Source: Chryseobacterium camelliae (GTDB lineage Bacteria; Bacteroidota; Bacteroidia; Flavobacteriales; Weeksellaceae). Taken from it: DNA of 64,000 bases. Positions 33,415 through 42,642 of the stretch are shown here, piece by piece (the stretch's first letter is position 1; every line of letters begins with the position of its first letter). The notes beneath the pieces were generated by a model. That model saw only the letters and a list, made by a program, of their open reading frames with translations, did no database searches and was not told the DNA's origin. The stretch covers positions 2,418,001 through 2,482,000 of the forward strand of contig NZ_JAUTAL010000001.1 in the NCBI RefSeq assembly GCF_030818575.1. The letters are read 5' to 3'. The translations under genes and the position numbers were made by a program.

Positions 33415-34370
33415 CTACAGGAATATTTTATGTTTTACTTTTTTCTGCTGCTGATCTATCCTGAGGGTCAGCTTTTCTCTGAATTCAATATACTTCGGGT
33501 CTTTTTCATCTGCTGTTGTATGAGCCAGAGCCTTATGGATGCTGAAATTTTCCTTGATGAATGTTTTCGTGTTTTCCGCAAACCATGCGCCACCGAATTT
33601 TTCAAAGATATACATCACCGCCTGAAGGCTGGGATGGATCATGTCTTCTTTATAAAACCGGTAATCTCTCAGGTCATCCATCATGATCTCATACACAGGA
33701 AGATAATGGCAGTTGTCAAACTGCTCAATGGTTTCATGGACTGCTCCTATAAGCTTGGCTTTGCTCAGCTGGTTTTCAGCCATGCCGTCTCTGGTATGGC
33801 GTACCGGAGATACGGTAAACAGGATCTGTACATCGTCCTTACAGATATCATCAAGGTTTAGTACGGTATTGTAGATGGCATCAACAATTTCCTGGTGGGT
33901 CAGCAGCCTCTTCTCAAAGAATTTCTGCGGGATTTTGTGACAGTTGGCGACCAGCTTCTGTTTTGGCAGGAACTCATAAATAAACGATTAGTCCCATACG
34001 TAATGAGTACCCAGCGCGTTTCCTGCAGGAACTGGTTTCCATCCGTAATATGATGATTAATCTTATCCAGGGTCTGATGGACGTACCGGCTGTCGAAACC
34101 TGTATGGTGGTCCAGCGAGATGTATTCCTCGTTAAAGACAATCAGATCTTCTTCTGTATAAAATTCAGAATCGTGCAGCCGTTTTACAGCATTCGCAATA
34201 GAAAAGGGATTGAATATAGTCCCGAAAGGATTGCTAAGCGTTTGTATCTGCCCCCGGCGGAACAGGTCCGACATTTCCGAAGCAAAGCAGGAACCGATTG
34301 AAAATATTTTATCTTCAACCTGAATCTTCTTCTGGGATTCCCTAAATTCTACTTCAGTACGGAATTTCAT
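33415..34370 (-). pseudogene. GSCFA domain protein, broken by a frameshift
   Basis: The first 125 or so codons from ATG 34370 carry the defining FSIGSCFASEMSD motif and NPFGTIFNPFSIANAVKRL. The frame then shifts near 33985-33990 and continues in another frame as YEFLPKQKLVANCHKIPQKF, TVSPVRHTRDGMAENQLSKA and on to stop 33415. Both halves fit one GSCFA protein of about 317 residues with one base missing (or two extra) between ITYGT and FIYEF. GSCFA proteins resemble SGNH/GDSL esterases and may modify polysaccharides. The lesion may be genuine or a sequence error; no long homopolymer is present at the site. Confidence 0.85.
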
Positions 34371-34431
34371 TATTTTATTCTGTAATTTTTACCCTGTAAA
34401 AATGAGAGGCTGCTCCATTCTCAAAACAAGA

Positions 34432-35403
34432 TTAGCTCTCTCTTCTCAAGAGATAATTCGCCAGTTCTGCAAACGGCTTTTTCTTTTCTTCCGGTATATC
34501 AATTTTTTCGAGGTAGCTCTGTCCTATTTCGTTATGCTTTTCAATCAGGCGCAGGGCCTTTTCGTCTACCTTTGCTCTCCTGAATATCTTTTCTACTCCG
34601 TAAACTTTATCTATATTGTCCGTTTTTTTGGAATACCAATAGTCAAGTTCCTTACGTTCCTCCTCTGTCGCATGTTCTTTCGCCAGAAGGTAAAGCACGG
34701 TTTTCTTGTTTTCGTAGATGTCTCCGGCATGTTTTTTACCGAACTGTGCCTGGTCTCCGAAAACATCCAGGTAATCATCCATGATCTGGAAGGCAATACC
34801 AATATGTTTCCCAAAGTTGAATATTGCTTTAGCATCCTTAAAATCTGCTTTGGCAATAAGGGCACCGATTTCAAATGACGAAGCGCTTAATACCCCCGTT
34901 TTATAGGTAATCATTCTGATGTAATCATCAAAGGTAACATCTTCCTGGGTTTCAAAGTTGATATCATACTGCTGACCTTCGCATAAAAGCAGTCCGGTAT
35001 GGGTAAAGATCCTGATGCAGGCTTTAAAAATATCGGGTTCCAGGTCTTCAAAAAACTTATAGGCTTTCAGCATCAGTCCGTCTCCGGAAAGGATTCCCAC
35101 ATTAATCCCGTGCAGGGTATGAATGGTGGGCTTATTTCTTCTTAATGGTGCTTCGTCCATGATATCATCATGGATCAGCGTAAAATTATGGAAAAACTCA
35201 ATAGCCAGTGCCGGTTTAATGGCCTGCCTAAGATCGCCGCCAAATAAATCGCATGCCATGAGCACCATAATAGGACGGAGCCGTTTACCTCCGTGTGAAA
35301 TGATGTAGTTCATGGGTTCATACAGCTCTGCCGGCTTGTCTTTAAAGGTATATCTGGCAATAGCTTCAGCAACAATCTGCTGATATCGGTCTAAAAATTC
35401 CAT
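34432..35403 (-). CDS. Polyprenyl (long-chain isoprenyl) diphosphate synthase
   Basis: A 323-residue trans-isoprenyl diphosphate synthase from ATG 35403 (MEFLDRYQQ); the longer ORF adds 18 unlikely residues. Both Asp-rich Mg sites are intact: the HDDIMD part of LIHDDIMDEAPLRR and QIMDDYLDVFGD. The chain-length pocket before the first motif (IEFFHNFTL) has bulky residues, so the product length cannot be read with confidence; it probably makes the quinone side chain. The GGKRLRPIMV substrate motif is present. A TATTTTTG element is at 35422-35429 on the minus strand. Confidence 0.92.
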   Translation of the reverse strand: MEFLDRYQQIVAEAIARYTFKDKPAELYEPMNYIISHGGKRLRPIMVLMACDLFGGDLRQAIKPALAIEFFHNFTLIHDDIMDEAPLRRNKPTIHTLHGINVGILSGDGLMLKAYKFFEDLEPDIFKACIRIFTHTGLLLCEGQQYDINFETQEDVTFDDYIRMITYKTGVLSASSFEIGALIAKADFKDAKAIFNFGKHIGIAFQIMDDYLDVFGDQAQFGKKHAGDIYENKKTVLYLLAKEHATEEERKELDYWYSKKTDNIDKVYGVEKIFRRAKVDEKALRLIEKHNEIGQSYLEKIDIPEEKKKPFAELANYLLRRES

Positions 35404-35621
35404 ACAATCTAATCGTTTAAGCAAAAATACGATTTTTAAAGAACCCAAAAGAAGCATTTAATAACATTTATAATCAAAAAATCTTCTGAAAATCATACTT
35501 TGATCATTTTATTATGGCAAAAAAAACATGATAGCCAACCGCTTGTCATTTCCTTTTGCATATCGGCTTAACTTTCACTTTTTAAAAGAAGTGTATATCA
35601 CCAGTCAAAACTACTTATACG

Positions 35622-35653
35622 AAAAAACTTTGCCCAGATGGACAAAGTTTTTT
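35622..35653. terminator. Terminator downstream of the PiT phosphate transporter gene
   Basis: Stem AAAAAACTTTG / CAAAGTTTTTT with a 10-nt loop and T-rich tails on both strands, 21 nt past the PiT stop. Confidence 0.8.
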
Positions 35654-35673
35654 GTTTGATATTTAAATTTGTG

Positions 35674-36816
35674 TCAAGAAAGAAATACTACCAAGAGATA
35701 AGTTATCCCGGCCACGATAGCGGAAATAGGAATGGTTAATACCCATGCCCAAAGAAGACTTACGGTAATCCCCCATCTTACGGCAGAAACCCTCTTAGTT
35801 AATCCCACCCCAATAATGGATCCGGTAATCGTATGGGTGGTAGATACCGGTATACCGAAGTGATCTGTAATAAACAATGTGATGGCTCCGGCTGTTTCGG
35901 CACTTACGCCTTCCAGCGATGTTACTTTGGTAATTTTTGTACCCATTGTTTTAATGATCTTCCAGCCTCCACTCATCGTTCCCAAGCCAATGGCAAGGAA
36001 AGAAACAAGAGGTACCCAAAGGTAATGCTCTGCAAAATAATCAAAACGCTCTGCAGAAGGGATGTTCAGGTAGATCGGATCCTGGAGCATATTCACATGG
36101 TAGTAGATCAGGGCAGCCCCGATGATCCCCATTACTTTCTGGGCATCATTAAGACCGTGCCCTAAACTGAACAGTGCTGAAGAAGCCAGCTGCAGCCTTT
36201 TGAAAGACTGGTCTGCCTTATGCGGGTTTGACCTTTTATACAGATGCACAATGATCAGCGTAATGATGATGGAAATAATCATCCCGATGATCGGTGCCAT
36301 AAAGATAAACAGGAATATAGGGATTACTTTGTCAAACTTCACCACACTCTGGGTCGTTACCTGATGAGCGGCTTCTTTAAGCGTATCCCAAAATCCAAGT
36401 CCGGGCTGCGCAGCGACAACCTCATGGTAATCCATCATGAAAGCGTGCATCAGGGCTGCTCCGAGAAAACCTCCGATCAGCGTATGGGAAGAGGATGAAG
36501 GGATCCCGAACCACCATGTAAGCAGGTTCCAGGCAATAGCGGCTACCAATCCGGAAAATATCACTTCAAGGGTAATAAAATTTTCATTAACGGTTTTGGC
36601 AATCGTGTTACCGATCTTAAACTCACCGATGATGTAAGCGGCAATAAAGAAAGCGGCGAAATTCCAGAGTGCTGCCCAGAGAACAGCCTGGAAAGGCGTT
36701 AAAACTTTTGTAGAAACTATGGTTGCAATTGAATTGGCCGCATCGTGGAAACCGTTGATATAATCAAAGATCAGGGCTAAAGCAATAATAACCGTAAGTA
36801 AAATAGGAAATTCCAT
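35674..36816 (-). CDS. Inorganic phosphate transporter, PiT family
   Basis: A 380-residue integral membrane protein with about ten hydrophobic helices and the two inverted PiT signature repeats: IFDYINGFHDAANSIAT near the N-terminus and SLGHGLNDAQKVMG in the middle. Further conserved elements are WWFGIPSSSSHTLIG and FGIPVSTTHTITG. It takes up phosphate with protons or sodium. It lies 15 nt downstream of the DUF47 gene, the usual partner in bacteria, and ends at a strong terminator. Confidence 0.93.
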   Translation of the reverse strand: MEFPILLTVIIALALIFDYINGFHDAANSIATIVSTKVLTPFQAVLWAALWNFAAFFIAAYIIGEFKIGNTIAKTVNENFITLEVIFSGLVAAIAWNLLTWWFGIPSSSSHTLIGGFLGAALMHAFMMDYHEVVAAQPGLGFWDTLKEAAHQVTTQSVVKFDKVIPIFLFIFMAPIIGMIISIIITLIIVHLYKRSNPHKADQSFKRLQLASSALFSLGHGLNDAQKVMGIIGAALIYYHVNMLQDPIYLNIPSAERFDYFAEHYLWVPLVSFLAIGLGTMSGGWKIIKTMGTKITKVTSLEGVSAETAGAITLFITDHFGIPVSTTHTITGSIIGVGLTKRVSAVRWGITVSLLWAWVLTIPISAIVAGITYLLVVFLS

Positions 36817-36831
36817 TTCTGTTGTATTCTT

Positions 36832-37470
36832 TTAAGCGTATTTAATCATGATGTTCTCAATTGTATTGGCAACATCTTCCGCTTTGTCGGTTACTACCTC
36901 AAGATAATTAAGTACGGATGAAACTTTGATGATATTGATGGCATCATTGGTTTCAAAAAGTTCTACCATAGAATTGGAAAGAAGGTCATCCGCAATATTT
37001 TCAATGGAATTTACTTTGATGCACGCTTCCTTTACCTGCTCCATATTCTTGAAGCCTTTAAGGTTCTTCATCGCAATCTGGATCTCAAGACAAGCTTTGT
37101 GGATCAGCAGCGAGAAATCTGAATAAGCCTTCATTTCCGGAGACTTGTACAGGAAAATATATTTCGTGGAAGCATAGATGTAATCGGCAATATCATCCAG
37201 TCCGGTAGCCAGCGTATGGATATCTTCTCTATCGAAAGGTGTGATGAAATTCTTCCCCAGCTCTACGAAGATCTCATGCGTAAGTTCGTCATTCTTATGC
37301 TCGTAATCACTCATTTTCTTCAACATGGTATCATCATTAAGATCAAAATCCTTGATGCCGTTGTTGAATTCTTCAGACATAGCCACCAGGTTTTCTGTTA
37401 CCTTTTCAAAAAGGACGAAAAAGATTTTATCTTTGGGCTGAAAAGCGTGGAAAATATTACCAATTCCCAT
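36832..37470 (-). CDS. DUF47 (PhoU-like) protein
   Basis: About 212 residues from ATG 37470 (MGIGNIFHAFQPKDKIFF); the ORF extends 27 codons further but the family starts here. It is an all-helical protein of the DUF47 family, PhoU-like. Acidic metal-site patterns are visible in YEHKNDELTHEIFVELG and TGLDDIADYIYAS. It is the upstream gene of a two-gene operon with the PiT transporter and probably regulates its activity. Family call is good; mechanism unproven. Confidence 0.9.
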   Translation of the reverse strand: MGIGNIFHAFQPKDKIFFVLFEKVTENLVAMSEEFNNGIKDFDLNDDTMLKKMSDYEHKNDELTHEIFVELGKNFITPFDREDIHTLATGLDDIADYIYASTKYIFLYKSPEMKAYSDFSLLIHKACLEIQIAMKNLKGFKNMEQVKEACIKVNSIENIADDLLSNSMVELFETNDAINIIKVSSVLNYLEVVTDKAEDVANTIENIMIKYA

Positions 37471-37575
37471 TGTATCGTTTTTATAATTTTGTGCAAATTT
37501 CTTAAAAAAGGACCTGACACGGAAGAATACAACATTAAGTTTTGTTAACATTACACTACCGCCTGATTATCAAAA

Positions 37576-37600
37576 GAAAAAACCAGCTAAAAGCTGGTTC
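37576..37600 (-). terminator. Terminator of the deaD-like gene
   Basis: Stem AACCAGCT / AGCTGGTT around a 3-nt loop, with T4CT4 following on the minus strand, 21 nt past the stop. Confidence 0.75.
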
Positions 37601-37620
37601 TTATTATATTTTTTAAAGAT

Positions 37621-39312
37621 TTAGTTGGCTACTTCAGCCCTCATTTCTTTACCTTTAAATTTCATGGAAGGAATGTTGCTGAGTACATTATCCTTAAATG
37701 TTTTCTCCACTTCGAAGAAAGAGAATTTTTCAAGGATTTCAATATCTCCGATCTCTGCTCTTTTCTTGCTTTTTCCAGAGGTAGCTTTATTGATGATATC
37801 CAGTATATCCAGTTTCTTCAGCTGGTCTTTTTTACCCAGATTGAAGAAAAAGCGCACCATGTCTTCGTTCGGTTTTCTCGGCTTTCCTCCACGGTCTCTT
37901 CTTTCTCCTCTGTCGCTGCGTTCACTTCTGTCACGGTCTCTGCCTCTCTCACGGTCTCTTCTTGAACCTCTGTCATCGTCTCTGCTGCTCAGTTTCTGTT
38001 CCATAAGATCATGTCTGTCTTTGTAGTACAGGGCAAGGTCTTTTAGCTGGAACTGAAGTAATTTATGCGCAAGCTCTTCTTTGGTGAATGCTGACAAATC
38101 AGGAATCAGGGAATCATCGAACTCGAAGAAATCCTCGTGGATTTCAAAAAGGCTTTCGAAAACACCTGCTACCTGAGCTTTGATGATCTCATCTCCGGTA
38201 GGGATTTTCCCTTCGTTGATTTCAATTTTAGTAACCGCTTTAATCTGCTTCAGCTTTCTGCTTTCTTCAGGTTTGATCAGGGAGATTGAAATCCCATCTT
38301 TTCCTGCTCTACCTGTTCTTCCGCTTCTGTGAACGAAAACTTCAGGATCATCCGGTAAAGAATAGTGGATCACGTGGGTTAGAGAGTTTACATCCAGTCC
38401 TCTTGCAGCTACATCCGTTGCAACAAGGATGTCGATGTTTTTCAGCCTGAATTTCTTCATCACTGTGTCTCTCTGCGCCTGGGAAAGGTCTCCGTGAAGC
38501 GCATCTGCTGCGTAACCGTTCTGCATTAAGAAATCGGCCACCTCCTGGGTTTCCATTCTGGTCCTGCAGAAAATAATGGAATATTGGTTTGGGTTAGAAT
38601 CAATAAGACGCTTTAATGCCTCTTTTTTCTGACGGTACCCGGCAACATAATATTCGTGTTTGATGTTCTTCTTAACCTCGTTAATGGAGCCTACCGAAAT
38701 TCTGTGCGGCTTTGTGAGGTAATTTTTTGAAATCCTTTCCACTTCTTTGCTCATGGTGGCAGAGAACAGGAAAGTCTGCTTGGTTTCAGGCGTTTCGCTT
38801 AAAATAGTTTCCAGTTCGTCTTTGAATCCCATGGAAAGCATTTCATCGGCCTCATCTAAAACCAGCCAGTGAATAGCAGAAAAATCAAGTGCTTTTCTGT
38901 TGATAAGGTCGATCACCCTTCCCGGAGTTCCTACAATAATCTGCGGCTTGTCCTTAAGGGATCTCATTTGGTCCATAATACTGCTTCCACCATAAACTGC
39001 TGTAGTTTTGATGTCTTTCATGTATTTGGAGTAATTTTTAATGTCTTTTGTAATCTGAAGACATAGTTCGCGTGTCGGACAAAGCACCAATAGCTGGATT
39101 TTGCGACTCGTATCGTCAATCATATCCAAAATCGGAAGCGAAAATGCTGCTGTTTTGCCTGTCCCAGTCTGCGCAAGTGCGATCAAGTCGCGGATATCTG
39201 AAAGAATAAAAGGGATAGTCTGTTTTTGGATTTCTGTCGGGCTTTCGTAACCCATTTCGCCAATTGCCTTTAGAATGTCAGGACTTAAATTGGTCTCCGT
39301 AAATAAATTCAT
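37621..39312 (-). CDS. deaD: DEAD-box RNA helicase, DeaD/CsdA type
   Basis: A 563-residue helicase. The core (about 1-365) has a Q motif (GYESPTEIQ), [43 protein letters not shown] and [11 protein letters not shown] charged linker rich in Arg-Asp dipeptides (about 445-485) leads to a DbpA-type RNA-binding domain (about 490-563, with MVRFFFNLGKKDQL). That layout fits the cold-shock helicases that unwind mRNA and ribosomal precursors. A TATCTTTG element 20 nt upstream supports the ATG at 39312. It is divergent from the DUF2461 gene across 240 nt, which hold both promoters and nothing else evident. Confidence 0.93.
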   Translation of the reverse strand: MNLFTETNLSPDILKAIGEMGYESPTEIQKQTIPFILSDIRDLIALAQTGTGKTAAFSLPILDMIDDTSRKIQLLVLCPTRELCLQITKDIKNYSKYMKDIKTTAVYGGSSIMDQMRSLKDKPQIIVGTPGRVIDLINRKALDFSAIHWLVLDEADEMLSMGFKDELETILSETPETKQTFLFSATMSKEVERISKNYLTKPHRISVGSINEVKKNIKHEYYVAGYRQKKEALKRLIDSNPNQYSIIFCRTRMETQEVADFLMQNGYAADALHGDLSQAQRDTVMKKFRLKNIDILVATDVAARGLDVNSLTHVIHYSLPDDPEVFVHRSGRTGRAGKDGISISLIKPEESRKLKQIKAVTKIEINEGKIPTGDEIIKAQVAGVFESLFEIHEDFFEFDDSLIPDLSAFTKEELAHKLLQFQLKDLALYYKDRHDLMEQKLSSRDDDRGSRRDRERGRDRDRSERSDRGERRDRGGKPRKPNEDMVRFFFNLGKKDQLKKLDILDIINKATSGKSKKRAEIGDIEILEKFSFFEVEKTFKDNVLSNIPSMKFKGKEMRAEVAN

Positions 39313-39332
39313 TAAATATTTTAAAATTTTTG

Positions 39333-39340
39333 CAAAGATA
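39333..39340 (-). promoter_or_regulatory. -7 promoter element (TATCTTTG) of the deaD-like gene
   Basis: Exact match on the minus strand, 20 nt before ATG 39312. No TTG at the standard spacing. Confidence 0.5.
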
Positions 39341-39525
39341 CAATTAATATTTGAATATCATTTAATTTGATGTTACATTAATGGTAATTTAACATCTCTT
39401 TCCTGAAATACTTATAAATTATCCGCAAAAAAAGATGTATTTTTTTATGTTTAATTTAATAATAACGTTATTATAAGCATCAATTAAAACATGCTTTAGT
39501 CATTCATATTCATCATCTTTTTGCT

Positions 39526-39533
39526 TATATTTG
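39526..39533 (+). promoter_or_regulatory. -7 promoter element (TATATTTG) of the DUF2461 gene
   Basis: Exact match to TAnnTTTG, 19 nt before ATG 39553, in the divergent gap with deaD. Confidence 0.5.
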
Positions 39534-39552
39534 ATATAAACACTAAAATATT

Positions 39553-40218
39553 ATGCCAGCAAAACTTGCCCCGGATACTTTCAGCTTCCTGAAAAAATTA
39601 ACCCGGAACAATAACCGTGAATGGTTTAATGACCATAAAGATCTGTATACACAGTCCAGAGAAAACATCATTGAGTTCCTGGAGGATCTGGTCATGGAAA
39701 TGGCCCTTTTTGATGAAGAACAGGCTAAAACCGATGTCAAGAAGGCTCTGTTCAGAATTTACCGGGATACACGATTTTCAAAAGACAAGTCTCCGTACAA
39801 AACCAATTTCGGGGCTTCTATGGGCATGGGGAAAGGAAACCAGAAAGCCGGCTATTACCTTCATATAGCACCCGGAAAATCTTTTATGGCCGGCGGAATC
39901 TACATGCCGGACGCTGGTGTTTTGAAACTGATCCGCAAAGAAATATCTTTATACAGCGATGAATTCCTTACGATCCTCAATAACCCGGATTTCAAAAAAC
40001 ATTTCCCGGAACTGGATCAGGAAAGCAAACTGGTGAAGGTCCCGCAGGGTTTTGAGAAAGATGATCCGATGGCAGAATTCCTTAAGCTCAAAAACTTTAT
40101 CGTCGTATATGACCTGAAAGATGAAGAACTCCTGAATGTGGAGTCCGTGAAAAACCTGGCCGGAATTTATAAAACCATGAAGCCTCTCAATGACTTTCTG
40201 AATGCTGCTTTATCCTGA
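39553..40218 (+). CDS. DUF2461 domain protein
   Basis: A 221-residue cytosolic protein. It follows the DUF2461 pattern: an N-terminal FLKKLTRNNNREWFNDHK, the conserved FRIYRDTRFSKDKSPYKTN (19 residues), a middle GYYLHIAPGKSFMAGGIY, and a helical C-terminus. The Arg/Asp/Lys set in the RDTRFSKDKSPYK block is the most conserved part and may form an active site, but no activity is known to me. It is transcribed alone, upstream of the polysaccharide genes. Confidence 0.88.
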   Translation: MPAKLAPDTFSFLKKLTRNNNREWFNDHKDLYTQSRENIIEFLEDLVMEMALFDEEQAKTDVKKALFRIYRDTRFSKDKSPYKTNFGASMGMGKGNQKAGYYLHIAPGKSFMAGGIYMPDAGVLKLIRKEISLYSDEFLTILNNPDFKKHFPELDQESKLVKVPQGFEKDDPMAEFLKLKNFIVVYDLKDEELLNVESVKNLAGIYKTMKPLNDFLNAALS

Positions 40219-40316
40219 TGGGTCAGGCGGGAAAATACAAATTCTGATCGCATTTGAACAGCATGCAACATTGATGCAATATCAAGGATGCTTTAACAGT
40301 TCTTGGCATTTTTGTT

Positions 40317-40324
40317 TATCTTTG
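40317..40324 (+). promoter_or_regulatory. -7 promoter element (TATCTTTG) of the FkbM-like gene
   Basis: Exact match, 21 nt before ATG 40346. It lies inside the longer ORF, which shows that the upstream start is wrong. Confidence 0.55.
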
Positions 40325-40345
40325 CTGCCAGTTAAAAGGCTAAAT

Positions 40346-41140
40346 ATGTCCCTATACCAAAGAATTGCGGAAAAACTCCAGTACATAAGTCCTGCTTTTT
40401 ATAAAAAAAGGTTCTTTAAAAACATTTCCCAGCTCAGCCGGAACAACTTTTCAGTGCGTAATGTAGAACCGGAACTGGTATGGATTAAAGAATATCTCTC
40501 CGCAGATGCCGTAATTTTTGACATAGGAGCCAATGTAGGCACTTTTCTGTATCAGTTGGAAGATCATCTTCAGCATGAGAATATTTTCGGCTTTGAGCCT
40601 AATGAGGCTCTTCATAAAAGGCTTATGAGACTTTTCCCGAACATGAGGATTTTTCCGGTAGCACTCTCTGATGAAAATACCACGGCTACCTTTAAAGTGC
40701 CGGTCATCAACGGGCAGAAAGTTGCATCGCGCGGAACCCTGAATACATCATACAAGGAGAAGGGTGAAGAGAAAAGCCATACTGAGAATGTCACCGTAGT
40801 AAAACTGGATTACTGGACAGCTCAGCTGCCGATTCAGCGTCTTGACTTTATTAAAATTGATGTGGAAGGCAACGAAATGAAGACCTTGGCCGGGGCCAGA
40901 AATACCATTGCCCGCTTCTCTCCCACCCTTATGGTAGAAATGGAACAGAGGCATCATGATACACCGGTATGGGATGAAATTGCTCTTATTGAAAGCTGGG
41001 GATACGAAGCCTGTTACCTGGACCGTGATACATTTACGCTGAAAAAGCTCACCCAGACCATCCTGCACGATAATTCAGATGATGAAAAAAACAAAAAAGA
41101 ATACATCAATAATATTATTTTCACCCCTAAAAGCCAGTAA
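40346..41140 (+). CDS. FkbM-family methyltransferase
   Basis: A 264-residue protein from ATG 40346 (MSLYQRIAEK). The SAM-binding motif is DIGANVG at residues 59-65, with the acidic FGFEPNEALHKRL segment (motif II, 'E-P' type). The KIDVEGNEMKTLAGA segment (motif IV with the FkbM-typical D-V-E-G) and the later LMVEMEQRHH strand follow. Such enzymes O-methylate sugars or small molecules. It starts a two-gene run with the flippase (2-nt gap), so it probably decorates a surface polysaccharide. Substrate unknown. Confidence 0.9.
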   Translation: MSLYQRIAEKLQYISPAFYKKRFFKNISQLSRNNFSVRNVEPELVWIKEYLSADAVIFDIGANVGTFLYQLEDHLQHENIFGFEPNEALHKRLMRLFPNMRIFPVALSDENTTATFKVPVINGQKVASRGTLNTSYKEKGEEKSHTENVTVVKLDYWTAQLPIQRLDFIKIDVEGNEMKTLAGARNTIARFSPTLMVEMEQRHHDTPVWDEIALIESWGYEACYLDRDTFTLKKLTQTILHDNSDDEKNKKEYINNIIFTPKSQ

Positions 41141-41142
41141 AA

Positions 41143-42642
41143 ATGAGTGTAGTAGCAAGACAAGGGTTTAAGTATTCTATTATTGGTTATGTCGGTTTCC
41201 TGCTAGGTACCGTCTCAATTTTTATTTTCATGAATAATCTGACGTTCTACGGTACCCTCAGATATATCATGCCTACTGCTGAAATGCTTGTTCCGTTTGT
41301 TGTTTTCGGGATTTCTTATGCCAATGTAAAATTTTTCCCAAAAACAGATAAAGACGGAAAGCGGCAAAACATGCTATCTCTTTCTCTGGCGGCAGTGTTT
41401 ATCAATTTTATCATTTTTCTGGTTGTTTTTTTTCTTATTCCTTATTTTTTTCCCGGATTTAAGAATACCAAAGCCTGGAACAGCAGGGGAATCATCCTTC
41501 CTCTTACTTTAATGCTTTCATTCTGTGCTATTTTCAATAAGTATATCTCAAACTATAAAAGAATCGTTGTCTCAAATATTTTCGATAACCTTTTTCCGAA
41601 AATCGCTAATCTGGGATCTTTTCTGATCTTTATGTACTTGGCTTCGAGATATGCCGAAAATTCAACCGTCCCTGAAAACACTGCATTGATTTTCTTTTTC
41701 GGAATGTTTGTACTTATGTTTGCCGGATATGCTTTCTATACAAACAAACTTGAAAAGATCAGATTTGATTTTAGTACAGATTATTTTAAAAAAGATGATT
41801 TCTACAAGGAATTTGCAGCCTATAGTTTCTTTGGCTTTTTAGGAACTTTTGGAAATTATCTTGCCATCAATAATTTCATGATCGGAGAGTTTTTAGGTAT
41901 GGAGGAAAACGGTATTTATTCAACGCTTTATGCATTGATTTCACTGATTTCCATCCCCCAGCTGGGCCTGTTTAATATTTCTGCACCGATCATCAGTAAA
42001 AACCTGATTGACGGTGACATGGAAGGACTGGACCGGTTTCATAAAAAGACATCTTTAACGCTTTACTTTTTAGGTGCTGTTTTATTTTCATGTATTATGG
42101 TCGGATTCCCTTACCTTACTCATTTCATGCCTAAAAACGGCGTATTGTTAAGAGAATACGAACCGGTGATCTGGATCTGGGGATCTGCTGTGCTTGTGGA
42201 CCTGGCCACAGGGTTCAACGGAAACATTATCTCACTCTCCAAATATTATAAATTCAATATTGTGGTGATGCTTTTACTGGCGGGATTAACCATTGTCCTG
42301 AACCTCTATTTCCTGAAACACACGGACCTGAAACTAATCGGTATCGCATTATCTACCGCGATTTCCCTGACGGCTTATAACGTCATAAAAATTGTTTTCA
42401 ATTACCTGATGTTTAAGGTTTCCCCATTGTCTATTGAAATGATCTTCGTTTCAATTATCTGTACTCTGGCGATTACCGTGGCGATTATTTTACCGAATGC
42501 CGACAATAATTTCATCAATCTCATTTACAAACCGGCTGTTGTTCTAATCCTGATTTTTACCGGAAACTACTTTACCAAAATATTTCCCGTAGAAGACTAC
42601 ATCAACGCAAAGTTCATCAAAAGCCTGCTTAAATTCAGGTAG
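41143..42642 (+). CDS. Polysaccharide flippase, Wzx/MATE-like (MOP superfamily)
   Basis: A 499-residue membrane protein with about 12-14 hydrophobic helices and few charges inside them, the size and shape of Wzx/MurJ-type lipid-linked oligosaccharide flippases. The N-terminal GFKYSIIGYVGFLLGTVSIF is typical of Wzx proteins. It is 2 nt downstream of the FkbM gene. Its stop overlaps the convergent glycosyltransferase gene by 8 nt. The exported glycan cannot be named. A role in capsule or lipopolysaccharide is inferred from the neighbours. Confidence 0.87.
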   Translation: MSVVARQGFKYSIIGYVGFLLGTVSIFIFMNNLTFYGTLRYIMPTAEMLVPFVVFGISYANVKFFPKTDKDGKRQNMLSLSLAAVFINFIIFLVVFFLIPYFFPGFKNTKAWNSRGIILPLTLMLSFCAIFNKYISNYKRIVVSNIFDNLFPKIANLGSFLIFMYLASRYAENSTVPENTALIFFFGMFVLMFAGYAFYTNKLEKIRFDFSTDYFKKDDFYKEFAAYSFFGFLGTFGNYLAINNFMIGEFLGMEENGIYSTLYALISLISIPQLGLFNISAPIISKNLIDGDMEGLDRFHKKTSLTLYFLGAVLFSCIMVGFPYLTHFMPKNGVLLREYEPVIWIWGSAVLVDLATGFNGNIISLSKYYKFNIVVMLLLAGLTIVLNLYFLKHTDLKLIGIALSTAISLTAYNVIKIVFNYLMFKVSPLSIEMIFVSIICTLAITVAIILPNADNNFINLIYKPAVVLILIFTGNYFTKIFPVEDYINAKFIKSLLKFR

